Assembly (NCBI GenBank): GCA_003342815.1
Contig: PTEX01000164.1
Coordinates: 287,748-351,747, forward strand
Direction of reading: 5' to 3'
Length of the DNA: 64,000 nt
From: Eudromia elegans
Taxonomy: Eukaryota; Chordata; Aves; Tinamiformes; Tinamidae
Both the position numbers and the translations under genes were made by a program. Numbering within the stretch: position 1 is the first letter of the stretch; each line of letters starts with the position of its first letter. Positions 50,500-63,746 of this stretch are shown here, one piece after another. The notes under the pieces are model-generated. The model was not told the DNA's origin. It made no database searches and saw only the letters and a list, made by a program, of their open reading frames with translations.

Positions 50500-52188
50500 C
50501 ATAGTTTATGTTATGCAATATTTTGAGGTGCCTAAATAAAAAGAGTAAACTTGCCCTGATCTCCTAAAACTAAGCAGCAGTAATCTTCTGTACACTGTAA
50601 TGTTCATTACCTCTGAAAATAAATTCTTATTTTCTACTCACGAGTATGAGATTAGATGTTCCACTCAGATCCTTTATCAAAGAAGCCTGAAGTGCCCTTT
50701 TCAAAGATGTTTTCAGGAGGGAAGGAAACTGTAGTTATCAATGGGGGGTGAGGATAGAGAAATCACTGCTTAGTCATTTTTTGATATTAATACATAATTA
50801 TGAGGACATTGCTGCAGATGGATTCATTTCAAGTGATAAGGGACCATTAAAATGTCAAATTTGAGGCTGAAGTGCTATATCACAAGAAGCATTCTCTCGG
50901 TGCTTAAGCGGGTGCTGTGCCAGGGCTCTGGTTCCATGTAATATTTAAGTTATTGAGTCTCACATAAGCTTCTTAATGGAATATTAATTTTGTTGCTTTT
51001 GAACCAAAAGTCTATTTATTTATTTTTTTCTATGTAAAACTAAGGTATTGAGGACTGCCCTGAATAGTACTGTCCTAACTCAGCTATTGGAAGTTAGTGA
51101 GTGCTAATTCTGCAGGCAGGCCTCTAATGTTATATGAAGTTATATCAGAAAGACTCTTAATTCGTGCTTACTTACCCACAGCTTCTGAGTTACATATTGT
51201 TTCTCTTTTTCTACCCGAATACATTGATTCTAGCTATAAGTATTCTAGCTCTGAAGTAGGATATGCTGGAGGAGGTTTTAAAGAGTTTAGACATAGTAGG
51301 AAGCTATCTTTGAAACAGTTATCAGTATTTTTATCGTGTTTTCTATCTCTGTTTATAGGCAGCGTATAGGAGGAAGGGGTAGTAATACAGTGTAAGCTGG
51401 GGGAGTCCAGTGCCCTGGCAGAGCTGTTGTAGCTCTTCCCCAGAGCAGCATCTGTTCTGTAGAGTCTTCCTTGGTGGCTTCTGGATGCGGTTCCAGGTGA
51501 TGAGCGTGACTTGGATAGTTACACTAGGCCATGTCATCTTCTCCCTTTGCAGTGCTTGGCGTATTGAAAACAAATTAATTGCTTTCAGTAGCATCTTGTA
51601 AATTAAAACGTGTAAGGTCTAAAAGCAGAATTTTCTCATTGGAGAGTCATCAGCTTTGGAAATCATTCCTCCGTTTGTGCTGTGTTTGATTGACCTTAGG
51701 TGCCTAGCGAGAGGTTTGTCTATTCACAGGAGCTTTTATCTATTGGAGCAGTAATACATAGAGACCTGTTTGCATAGAGACTGTGTTCAGACTGATAATG
51801 TTAGAGTTATTGTTTTGTAACTGTTTTACACGCATTTAGAATTTAGCATCTTTTTTTTTTTCAGGTGCGATATAGGCACAATTAAGTATTCCTCCTTTGC
51901 ACGAATACTATGTAGCTTACCTTCTCCTAGGCAGTACCCTCAGCACGTCTGAGAGAGCCTGGTGAAGGATGGCACCATTGACAGCAGAGAGCTGATGGTG
52001 ATACCCCTGCACCTGGGAGCATCTGTCCTTCCTTACCCCAGCCCTGGGCTGCTTGCTGCATACTGCTCCCGAGGGGGAAAGGCTTCGGCCTGGTGAATTT
52101 TGCAGGCAGGCTCTTTCTCTGGCTCCGCAGCCTCTGCCACCCTGAAAAGGAGAGCAGCTGTGGGGCTGAGGGAAGGGAGGCTGATGCT

Positions 52189-52209
52189 CACACACACACG
52201 CGCACACAC
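52189..52209 (+). repeat. (CA)n repeat with CG interruptions
   Basis: Alternating CA with a central CGCG at the edge of a GC-richer patch. It is alternating purine-pyrimidine sequence of a kind that can adopt Z-DNA. Confidence 0.8.
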
Positions 52210-55200
52210 CCAGGCAGCCTCGCTCCTCGCCAGCCTTGTGGCCTCTGTGCAGTCCTGTTAAAACGTGAATGAGCAGGAGGAGGCATCATGCCATGTTGTC
52301 TCTCAGCTATGAGAGCTCTTCAAGATAATAGCAAGGTAATAATACAGGGAATCAGCTGCGAAGTAGGAGTCAAAAGTAGTCCAGACATCTTCATGTGGTG
52401 ATGATAAATCAAGATTTGTACAATAAATATGGAGTTGAGGCTGTCAGGAATAATTTTTCTTGCTGCATGTTAAACTTGTATATACAGCCATTGTCTGGCA
52501 TGATGGCTCTGTGCTGAAAGCTTCATCTGCCCCAAGAAGATGCACACTGAGGTTTTAATCTGTAGAACAAGTACATATATAAAGCAAAATCTAAACTGCT
52601 CCAACTGATGACATGTGCATCATCTTTGTGCAGGTGTAGTCTGCCTTGCCTCTGAAGTTGGAACAGAACTATAACTTTGTGTTCTGTAAAGAATCTACTA
52701 TTCTACTTATGTATTTCTTTCCAGCTCTCCACTGCTTCTTGTTTTATTGCTTGCTTGCTTTATTTTCTTTAGCTAATCCCATGATCATTACAGGAAAGCA
52801 TTTCCCAGCTAGCTTCCACATTGTTGTTTAAATCACAAAGTAGAATTTGCTTTTAGCACTCTGTAAACTTCATTGCTTAGACCACCAGTCTGGCAGGTGC
52901 CATTGCCCTTGAAGGTGGGCAACATCTTAACCAGCAGCTACCACTGGCTTTGCAAAGATTAGAGAAAGGCTGGCAACATCACTGTTTCTACCTAATTTCT
53001 CCCTGTTTTTAGACAGTTGCAAAAACTAAATATGTTTTTAAGTACTCAACAACAACAAAATAGCATGTTGGAAGTACTCAGAAGTGATAAATGGTTACCC
53101 ACTAGGTGCCACTGTTGAGTTTCAGGACCTGGGCTCTACAGGGCTTCTGTGGCAGCCAAAATTTGTAGCTAGGAACAAATGTGCACATAGTAGTTGTGCA
53201 ACAGAGGTAAATTATTTCTACGGATTTAGGGTTTGTGAACCACAAACAACGTTTTCTTCTCAGTGTTTCACCAGATACTATCATATCTGACAGTATATCA
53301 TGGTGACAGGTCCAACATGCTGTTCTGCCTCGCATCCCTGGCCGGCAGCGTGGAGCAGAACCCAAGCTCAATGAGAGGACTATAAAGTCTGTTTATTGTT
53401 ATGAAGCTTTTTATCTCTCATTGCAGGCTTTTTGGCAAACACATCAAGACTGCCTGAAAATCTTTCTAAATAAAATGTTTACTTGTTTAATGTAGTGTTG
53501 AAATATAGGAAATCTCACTTTTTGTTTGGTTTCACAACTCCTGTTTTCTTGGTCAGCAGAGCATATATGTGTTTTGGATATTGCTTTCCTGTGCTTAGAA
53601 AAACAGGAGAAAAAGAGTAATGGTAAAAAAAACCACTTATTTTTTCAGAGAAACTTTATTGGAGTAATGATGATGTTTTAGGTAGTTTTGGTTGGAGGTG
53701 TAGATGTTCAGAATATTTTTAAGGCATCTCAGTCTTAAACTTAGAAACTTCTTAGCATTAATCTGGGGTTGGACTTTCTAGCAACCACATAAGATGGTTG
53801 ATCAGCCATCTCAGGTGAAGATGAGGAAGAGGAGCGTTACTTTGAGTGCATTTCAAGGGAACCAAGCAGGACTTCTTCCTTCTAGTTGGGCAAGACGGGT
53901 GAAGAAGAGAAGGGCACTGTCTTCTCCATATGCCTCTGCTGTTGTTAGAGAACCCTGGTTAATTGGCACTGGCACAGAAGGCAAGGATTGCAGTGACAAA
54001 GCCCATGCACATAGTTGGTATTTCTAGTATTTCTTGATGATTTGATTTGAATGTTCTTAAGTGAAATGTTTTCTGGAGGAAAAAATTAAATTTGGATTTT
54101 ACAGTTTCTAGATTTATTTTAGCCCATCCTCTCAATGAATTGTCAATCTATGTCCAAACTGCAATACACCTACTGGTTGCAGGGGAATTATTACCAGCTG
54201 GCTGTCAGCAAGTAAATTTCAAGCTGTAAAAAAATGTTGCCACTGACAGGAATGGATGCACAGACACACACATTGGAAACTTGAAGGCAGATTTAGTGAT
54301 TTGAAACATATGGTCTGTTGCTTCTCCTGAACCCAGCTGATAAGGAAGGACTGACCTAGTTAAAGAGTTGCTTTATTTCTTTTTCATTCATTTTCCCTTA
54401 GAGTGTTAAAATGATCATTCTGTTATTCATTTAACACCAGAGAGGTCAAGGCTGAAATTTGAATGAAATCTTTCACAGAGAAAAATTACAAATTTTTTTG
54501 GCATTGTTTCAGGGTCTTAATCATGTACGGCTTCACTAGAAGAGATCAATTTTACAGTATTGTCATTTGGATTCTGGCCAAGTGGAGCAAGAGCCTTTAT
54601 TGTTTGTATGTAGTGTCTTATATATATTACATTTTTCTACAACTGGTAATTTGTTTCTCCTGGAAAGAGCAGGGAGACACTTGATTTTGTCAGTAGGAAT
54701 TTTGGAGAAAGTAAACAAACTTGCTAACAATGAAAGGCAATGCAGATTGCAAAATTAAAAATTAAAGCTGATTTTCAGTCAAGATGGAGAAAATGTAATA
54801 CATCAGGAATACCCTCATTTGGAAAAGCAAGTTGTATTTACTTTCCATGTATCACATAACTTTGTTATGCTGGGTAATTTTTAAGCTTGTTAATACATCC
54901 CTGAGCTCGTGTTCTATTAGAACTCATGTTCCTAAACCACACTTTGGGCTCTGCAGCACGATTCCTTGGGATGGCAGGACCAGTAGGACGTAGAGGAGAG
55001 GTTGCTGAGAGACCCGTGTTCCTGCTGAGTGGAAAACGGATGGTGGGATCAGGGGTGTTGGACACTGTGAGGAGCGAAGCTGCCCTGACACTGCCGCTGT
55101 CGCGCTGATGGGCAGCGCTGGTGCCGAGCTGAGCCTCGTGGCCCGGTAAGAGAGGGGTCTGTCTGGTGAACGGCTCCAGCCCCCTCGGGAAGGGTGATGG

Positions 55201-58200
55201 TTGCGGTCGGGAGCTGTCTGCAGATAAGTGAAAGGGTGTTGAAAAATAGGCAGTTTTGCTTTCCTCTGTGGTCCGTTTTGCTTTGAATGCCACCAGTTTT
55301 TACTTTTGGGTTGAAAGAGTATGTTTAGTTTTAGAACTCCTGGACTGATGTTTGCTTGTGTGGGAAAGAGTTTCCAGCCACAGGTGAGCTTTTACCATCT
55401 TGAGAGAGAGCTCATTGCTAAGAGACACTTTTCATAGTGAAGTTTTATTGGTATTTTTTCAAGACTTTGGTAGCTAGGCTGTTTTTTTAATAGAGTTAGC
55501 ACTAAAGATGTAGAAAGTCTTATTGAAAGGAATTATTTTTAAGTTTTTTATTTTACTTTTTTGAAAACTCTGAATTTAATAAATAAGAGTATTTGGAAAA
55601 TGTCCTTGAATATTGGCTTAGAAGGAAAGAAAGGTGGTAACAATCCTGGTGTGGCACAAAAACAGTTTTCAAATAATATCAAAATGCTGAGAAGTGGTTA
55701 TACAGCACAATGAAAAATGTTAAGCCCTCTGTTAGTTTGAGCTGAGAATCAGAAAGGTACCAAGCAGAACTGCAGTATTGCTTGATGAGTGCAACATACT
55801 CAGATTATGGGATTAGCAGAAGGGAGGAGATGAGGAGCCATTAATCAGCCTTTTCAAGGCCTTATTTTCTCACAAGATTTCAAAGTAGTGTTTATATAAG
55901 ATCTAAGATGGTTGCATTTACATGGGATTTTTTTTATAATATCCTTAGGATAACTGCATGAGGATTGAGCATTTGTAGTTGTGTGCTGAGGGAGGCTAAC
56001 TGCTTTCGTGTTAATGAGCGTGATTCTAGACGCTTCTCTGCTAAAAGAAAGAATTCTGTCCCTCTGCAGTTAACAGTATTTAAAAATTCCCTTCTCCTTG
56101 ATTACTGCGTATGTTGCAATGGGCTCCTCTTTCTTCCTTTTTCTTTGAAGTTTAGATTTAATTTTCTTTGTACATTTACTTTATGCTTCTCCTTGTTTAT
56201 TTTGCACCACTTTGGTTTCATATCCCTGACACATGTTTCCATCTTTTCGTTAATTCATCACCTTTGTTTCCAGTCTCTGTTCTTTGCTAAGGTGTGTGTG
56301 TCCTGCTATGCATTTACAGCAAAGCATCTCCTTCTCAAACTTGCACCCATCTCGCTGATGCTGCTTATTCCAGTTTTTCCCTCCTGTGATATTAAAATGC
56401 CACTGAAGCAATCTTTCTGCTGTTTGATGAAAAAGCTGAAATAATCTATCAGGAAGCTGGCATGTGAATGTTGACCTTCTCTTTAAAATACACCTTTTGC
56501 ATTTTCACAAAGCTGACTTTACCAAAACTATAGAAAATAACCCTGTGCCTAAGGATCTTCAAATCATCTTGCATTAGTCTGCTCCTTGAATTTGCTCACA
56601 CAGGAAAGCAATCTATTTTATAGCTTTGAGATTACTTTCACAGTATTTAGATATGTTTTCTGCTGTCAGTGACATAGAAGATTAGTAGTGGTTGACTCTG
56701 GTAAGTGTCTTATTGACTGATTAGGGTTTTTTATAATTCTTTGACTCATACTCTTGACATTTCTCAGTATTATATTTGACTTCATTTCATTGTCAGATTT
56801 CCTGTGTTCTGGAACCAGCTGCACTTCAAGGTAATTAGGGAGAGATTTTGTTTATAATTCTTGTCTAAGGAAATAGAGAAGAATTAAAACTTTAAATATA
56901 GTCTTCTGTGCTTATTTTCCTTACAGTCCTTGAAGAAGTGTGATCATCATCAAAGCTGATTATTTTCCAGCATGTTCTGCCTGTTAACCCATAGGGAAGG
57001 AACTGTGCAGCAAGTGGGCACTTCCTCTAGCAGGCCGAGGAGACCCCAGCTTACTCGTGTTAGTACATGGATAAGTTTGGATTAATGTTACCTGAAATTT
57101 GCATTATGTCTTCTGGGGAAGAAAATGGTGGTGAATCTGTCACTGAAGATGGACAGGACAGTTACAATGAAGGGAGGAAAGGGGGTTTTGTTTTGTTCTT
57201 TTTACTAAATGAGAAGTGGCAAGTTTTTTTCTCAACAGCACGGAAAGAATAAACACACTTTCCAGCAGAGCAAGGGCCTTATGCATAAGCATTGGAATAG
57301 ATTAAGATTTTTTTTTTTCTTTTTTACTTGAGTTAGAATAAGACATCTATCTAAGCAGCTCTGTCTTGCCTAGTGTGACAGAATGAATAACAAATATGAA
57401 ACTTGATTGTAACTGTCAAATGATGTGGAGATATTTGGGAAAATACAGAAGATAAATAAGCACAGCTCTCAGCTTCCTCGAATCCTACGCAATCATTTTG
57501 CAGTCCAGCCCCCTCAAATTTGTTAGTGATCTCAACACCTGAAGAGGAATTTCCAAAACAAAATAGTTCTGTATGCTACAGAGTAAATCAGGGAATAAGT
57601 GCTGCTTTAGGGCAGCATTTTATGGCAGCTGTAAGGTATTACTACAATGTTGACCCTGAACTAGCAACTCCATTCTGCATTTGAAATTAAACAAGACTTG
57701 CGCAGTGTTTTGCCGTGTGTGTGTGAAGTTTAATTTACGTTACAAGAGAAGATGAAGCAAAAGTTGTTAAAATTAAGGTCTTTCAAATATATTCCACTTT
57801 AGTTTCTTGGGCTATGGTCAGTGGAAATCCTTGTTTAAATGCTTTATATTGTTTAAATACTTTAAAAATTTGACATATTTTTGAAAGGTGCATGATAAAA
57901 AAAACTTACTGTTAAAAGAACCAATTACTTGAAACAGATTAAAGTCACTAAAGTGATTGAATCTTTAACCTGCTTATAACAATAACCAAATATCTGAGTA
58001 AATAAAATTTCAACAAACTAAACCTGTACATTAAAGAATGGTTTTGAGAGGAAAAAGTTTGTCATTTAGGCATTTATCCGTTTTATTTTACTAGTCTATT
58101 TAAGAAAGGGTATCGGACATGTGAATTTCATATTGACATAAGGACACCTGATGCTTTTATCACAATTTGAATTTTTTGAAAGAAATTTTTTTTTAGATTT

Positions 58201-60966
58201 TAAAATTCTTGATTGACAGGAGATCTGAATTAGAAGTTTCTGGCAGTAGTAATTTGAAAACAAATTGCAGGAAGAGTACAGCTGGAATAAGTAGTCTCAA
58301 GTCAAATTCTTAAATCTTTGCCTGATTGTAAATACTAATTGCCAAACTGTAGTGAAGTTTTTTATTTGTTTTATGTAACAGATAGTTTTGAATATTTGAC
58401 TATACCGTAAAGTACTATTTTGCCTTGGAAACTTAACTCCACTTTTATGATGCATTTCTGCAATAAAGAGGCTAGAGCAGCAAACTGGAAAGAAGTGATT
58501 GATTCCCATTGTAGCTTTGCTAGTGTTTTATATATGACTTTATGCAAGTGACCTCACTTATTGCAGTACAATTATACAGAATAGTTTGTTTTTTTAATTC
58601 TCCATCAGACTTGCAAAAGGTTTTATTAATGAGAACTGAGTTGTTATTTTCCTGCACAGCACCTAAAAATAGTTGGGACGGATCTGCAACACTAGGAGCC
58701 AAAGACTGTCCCTTCCAACAGGAGACATAGATAATGTGCGTCTGCCGGATCCAGGGGATTTCTCAATGCCTTCCATGCCCAGGTCCAGGCGCCTTCTCAG
58801 GTACCTCCCACTTGTGACACGCTCACCTTTCACCAAGACCTGTTGCAGATTATGTGCATTTTAGGTCTCTAATCCTTTTTCTCCAAAAAAGAGTTCAGCA
58901 AATAAAGGCACTTAACTGCTCAACCTGGGTAATTTTACGGTGAAGTTTGGGGGGTGTGTCTTGATTAATCTAACCCACAAGCAGTTGCTTCGGCATAATG
59001 AAAGTCTTAATCAGTATGCCAGGTTCAGTTACATAAAATATCTTGCAGAAATCCCGATATACAATAACTTTTATTAAGTAGATCTCTAATAATGAAAAGG
59101 ATTACCCTGTCAGTGTAGGATCTTCTGGCAAGAAAATGTGGCTTTTCCTTGAAGTTAATATCACTGAAATGCCAAGAAATTTGCATTCACGTTTCATCTA
59201 AGAACATTTGTATTTTTCTGATGAAGTATGTGTACAAAAAAAATAGAATATGCACTTCTAGTTTCAGACATTGTTGTTTAGACTGCAAGATCTACTCTTT
59301 CCGTGATTACTACAGTTTTTGTCCCCGGTAAATTATATTTTTCAGTTGACTAAATCTGTCTTTCTAAGGCCAGCTGTAGTTTAGGTGCAGTGCTTGGTGA
59401 TTGCTGGGAGATTTGGAAAAATATCTTTGTATGGCTCACAACTGGACAAGGGGTATTAACTAATTTGGTGCAGATTATTACTACCAACCACGGTCATCTC
59501 TTTGTAACCAGCTGTACACTTTGTGTTTCAAGTACAGTCAGGAGCTAAGTGATTAAGACTTTCTAGCCTTTTCAGATGTAGCGCTGACATACAGGTAATT
59601 ATTCCAAGGTGGAAATATATCTGCCCTGGAGTAACAAGGTATTCTTTTCTTAACATATGTCTGCATATACTTGTGCCATTGGTGTGTGTTGGATTAAATT
59701 CGAGATTTTCCCAAGAGGCCAAATTTGCTCAATTGAGATTGGCCAGTACCAATCTACTGTTGGCATAGTCTTACCATTTACAGTGGTTAAATTTCAGTTT
59801 ATTGTGGTAACATTCTGATAAGTAAAACTTTGGATATAAGGATGTGTAGAACGAGGGAAAGCTGTGTGCCGTGTGTTACGCGTCATGCAGTACACACACC
59901 TTCGCAGGTATATACGGCCTCTCTGAGCCAATAGTTTTCTCACGGAATTCTTGTTCTAGGTACAATGAGCATGAAGGCAGAAAGCAGCTGTAACTTTTTC
60001 TAAAGTATGCGTGCAAGTGTAGCCTCACTCCTGTGATTAATAGAAAAGATGTAAAAATGCCTCAGCTGAAGTTTTCGTACCATTTTTTCCTCTTTCCTGC
60101 CTTTCCCTGGATACAAAATACTTATATTTGTAATGTCAACTAGGTTTTATATACTTTACCATGTGGTGTTTTCTTTGACTCAACAGTAGTATTTTATTAC
60201 TAAAATAAAGAAAAAACGCTAATATTATTAGCAGTAGTCTTTTAATATTAAAATATAGAATATATAAAATAAAATTCCAGCCCCTGGAATTCCCCATAAC
60301 CAGCTTTTGTCCAGGTTGCTCTTTCTTGAGTTCTCGTTAGCATCCAAGTCCATGACAGACTTGGAACAGCAACTTGTCATTCTCATTTCCAGCTGAATCT
60401 GTAGAGCCCCCACTAACCACTGTTTCTTCCTGCTGATAAAGAGAAAGAGTGAGAAAGGATTTGGCTTGGAGGCATTTAGGCTACATGGTTTTACAATCAG
60501 AAAAAAATAACTTCTTGGAAGAATGATGTTGTATCCAAAAGCTGTGTTGCTAGCAGTAAACTGGCATGAGCTGCTTTAAGGTGGCATTCCTTTTAGCAGA
60601 AATTTTCTCTTTGAAAGCAGAATTTGGCTGTGTGATACTTCGTGTTTCTCTTCCATGAGCATGCGGCTTATTCACAGAATTAAAAGTCAGAATGAGAAAA
60701 ACATACTCATGAAGTTAGGGCTAATACTTGCTTGAAATGAAATGAAAAATGGCGCTATGTGTAGCTGAAATACATGCTGTATTTCTAGTTCCTGTGCATT
60801 GTATCAGTGAATTGACCATGTACACAAGTAATTGCTTAGCGGGTGCTTCATGATAAAACAGCTGAAGTTCAGCCATAGCCATCAAAACAGAACTACAGAT
60901 TGCTGGTACTTCTAAGTGATATTCCCTAGAGAGGCAAAACAATCAAATATTTGTGTTCCATCTATC

Positions 60967-61024
60967 ACTGCAAATATGGGTTTGTTTCCAATTTAAAACA
61001 CTGGTGTTTTGACTGATTTGCAGT
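60967..61024. repeat. Nested inverted repeats
   Basis: The outer arms ACTGCAAAT (60967-60975) and ATTTGCAGT (61016-61024) are exact complements. They enclose inner arms AAAACAC (60995-61001) and GTGTTTT (61004-61010) with a 2-base loop. Spacing between inner and outer arms is unequal (19 and 5 bases), so a folded form would contain a large bulge. The outer arms resemble octamer (POU) motifs. Function is unknown and chance is possible. Confidence 0.55.
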
Positions 61025-61570
61025 TTTGTGGGTCTTTGTATTATCAGTGAAGGAAGAGAAGTTTTCCGTGTATTTCTTTTGTTTGGGACCAAATAATTAT
61101 TTGGAACTCATCAGCTTGTTTTCAGCCTTGCTTTGCAAAGATGCTAAAACCTAATCAATCCATGTGGATAGGAATTTTGTTATGTGAAAGCTAGGGTGTC
61201 TTCTATGCTTCCAGAAGCTTATGGAAAAGAGTCTTTTGGGGAAAATAAATAAATGAACCTACAGTTCTGGGAGGAGATCCTTAGGGTAGTCGAAGATAGA
61301 TGTAAAATTCCCAGTGTTTACTAGCAAGCAGAAAGATATGATGTTTTTGTCAGAAGAATATGAGCATACTCAATTTAAAACTCTGCCAAATGTAATGATA
61401 TAATTTTCTCTTAAGTAAGCATTGATTAGCTCTTTCTCAGCCTATTTCTATCCCTTTACAGAGAGCCAGCAGAAATTGTCTTTAAATCATTTACAGCCAT
61501 TTTGAGTGCTTGCAAGCAAGAGTCATGCTGACATCTTTCACAAGAAATTTATTCTCCTGCAGTCTCTGTG

Positions 61571-61602
61571 ATATTTAAATATATAAATATATATATATAT
61601 AT
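61571..61602. repeat. AT-rich simple repeat
   Basis: An alternating AT tract with short A and T interruptions. Confidence 0.85.
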
Positions 61603-63733
61603 GACAGGTAGTTGTATATTTAACTAGGAATGCTTGTGGGAAAGTTATTTCTTTCTGCCTAGGAAAAATGCCAATTTAATATTATCTGTACAAACAGTTT
61701 GTTACAAGTACCACATACTACTGAGGCCTGCAAAGCCCTGCTGTAATCCCAGGATGGCTTAAATGACTTGGATCTCAAGTGAAGTTCTAGGGAGATATTG
61801 AAAAAGATATGTTCTCCTCTGAGAACATCTTCCTGTTTCCAGTTGGATTTGCATTCCCTTTGCATTTGAATTCATCTCTAGTCAGAAAAGAATATGGTAA
61901 ATCTATACCTGAAAATCACGACAGAGTGGGAGTGATATATAGAGAAATAAAATTTTACCCAGTGAGCTATATGCTTTTCATAAAGCACAAGTTTGTTTTG
62001 AAAATTCCAAGCAAATAGTAATTTACAAATGCCTGGAGACAAGTCTGAATATAACGTTTCACCTTTTGTCTCATTAATGGTAGAAATTAGGGCATATCTA
62101 CAGGCATTTTCCTCAGTGAATAGTATTCATGGTAGATACGTGGTTTCGTATCAAGGCCTGTGAATTCTTCTGGAAATTATAATGATAGTGTGGCCTTATG
62201 CTCTACCTGGAAATCTTTGTCTCGTTTTTCATAGTTAGCTTGCTCTCCCGCTGCCTATCAGTGTATGGCTCCTTACAGTGGGTGTTGGGAGAACTTTGTC
62301 ACAGAACCCAATGCCGAAGGAGGTCACTGAAATAGGCAGGCTTGGCATCCAAGCTGCTACACCAGGAAAGCGTCGCGATCATCTGGAACTGGCCCCGGTT
62401 GCCCTGAGCCCATAAAAAGGTTAGCACTTGTGCGTGCTCAGGCAGTTAGTTTGTTTCTAAAGAATAACAGTTTTATAAGTCAGTCCTATAGGCTGTGCAA
62501 TGCTTTGCAGACAGCCTCAACATACTGCACAGCGGAGCTCTATTGTGCACCTGTGTTTTAAGAATGAATATTCTCGAAATCTTTGTGTGTATAGTGACAT
62601 TGCATCTGTCTCTAAGTTGTTTTGCAGTATTTTAAAAATTTTAAGAGGAAAAGAAGTTTTAAAATAGCTGCCCTCTTTTGCTACAGTATCTGCAAGTATA
62701 TTAAAGTGCTACAGGTCTGTATTTACAAGAGAGGTGAATAAACCGAAAATCAGGCAAGTGCAGAGGGAGATGAAAATGTAGACAGCAACATATGTCATAT
62801 TTTTATTAGTAGTTGTGAAATGCATGTCAACTGGGATTTAAAATTGTTGCATAAGCAAGCAAACAAACAGAAATACGAAAAAAGGGCTTGTATAGAAAAA
62901 AAAACGAACATGAGCCTTTGTTCTTTCTACAGTTGTAGTAAACTTTTTTAAGCTTGTTAGTTTGCTTGTGAAGAGATCTGACTTGCATACAATAGAAGGG
63001 ATATCTGATCCACCTTGCAGCAGCACATAAGGAAATCTAGTGTAATTAGGAAGAGCTTTTGACACATAACATAGAATATGTGCTATAGGAGAAGGTATTA
63101 ACTTGAGCCTCTAGTTCTGGTGAATCCATTTTAAATCTCTGCATTTTCATTGGGTTCTGGCAACTTGAGAGAGATTAATTCTGTAATATGTTCTTATAAT
63201 TATACAATTAATTCATTCTGGGGTGCAGGATAATCTCTGAGGCTATAACGTTACAGCAGAGACAGAAAAGTGGCAAGAATTTGTGCATAGGATTTGATTA
63301 CATCCGTCCTCTTTCTCTAGCTTTGCCAGGTTCAACTGGCCTGGTCCTTCAGATCTCCCACATCTTTCAGAGAACTGATCCACCCCAGAGGACAGAGAAG
63401 AGGAGTCGGGATGTTCCTGTTAAAGGTGTGGGACCCCACTGTGCTGTAGTTGCTACTCTGCATTCTGCCTGGGGAGACTCATCTGTCTTAACTACAGACT
63501 TTACCTCAAGTTAGCTACAAGACTTTAACTCTTGGTGTGCCAAAAAGTCTTGCTGGAGTGCTTGTCAGGATTGCTGCAAGGGCGAAGAGCTGCTCTCCTG
63601 CAAGAGGCCTCTTTCTTACTTCTGAGTGCATGCAGCTCCGTTGGGCATATTTCCTCTCTGCAGTAAGGAAAGGATTTTTGTCATCAGATGGCCAGAAATC
63701 TTGAAATATGGATTTTAATTAACTGAAATCCTA

Positions 63734-63746
63734 CCACCAGATGGCA
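63734..63746 (+). promoter_or_regulatory. Possible CTCF site
   Basis: CCACCAGATGGCA fits the central CTCF consensus CCASYAGRKGGCR at every position. A weaker related ATCAGATGGCCA lies about 50 bases upstream in the same orientation. A match this short is expected by chance now and then, so occupancy is unproven. Confidence 0.3.

Noticed and set aside
54865-55293. 142-codon minus-strand frame in a GC-richer patch with a potential donor at 55145
   Set aside because: There is no recognisable similarity. CpG density is modest (about 17 in 300 bases by eye), and the opposing frames are what GC content predicts.
55965-56444. 159-codon hydrophobic frame on the plus strand
   Set aside because: It starts with TTG and has no ATG until near its end. 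The hydrophobic residues come from a pyrimidine-rich strand, so it is not a membrane protein gene.
62240-62440. GC-richer patch with a TATA-like CATAAAAAGG near 62412, considered as a solo LTR
   Set aside because: I could not see terminal TG...CA ends, a target-site duplication or similarity to a known avian LTR.
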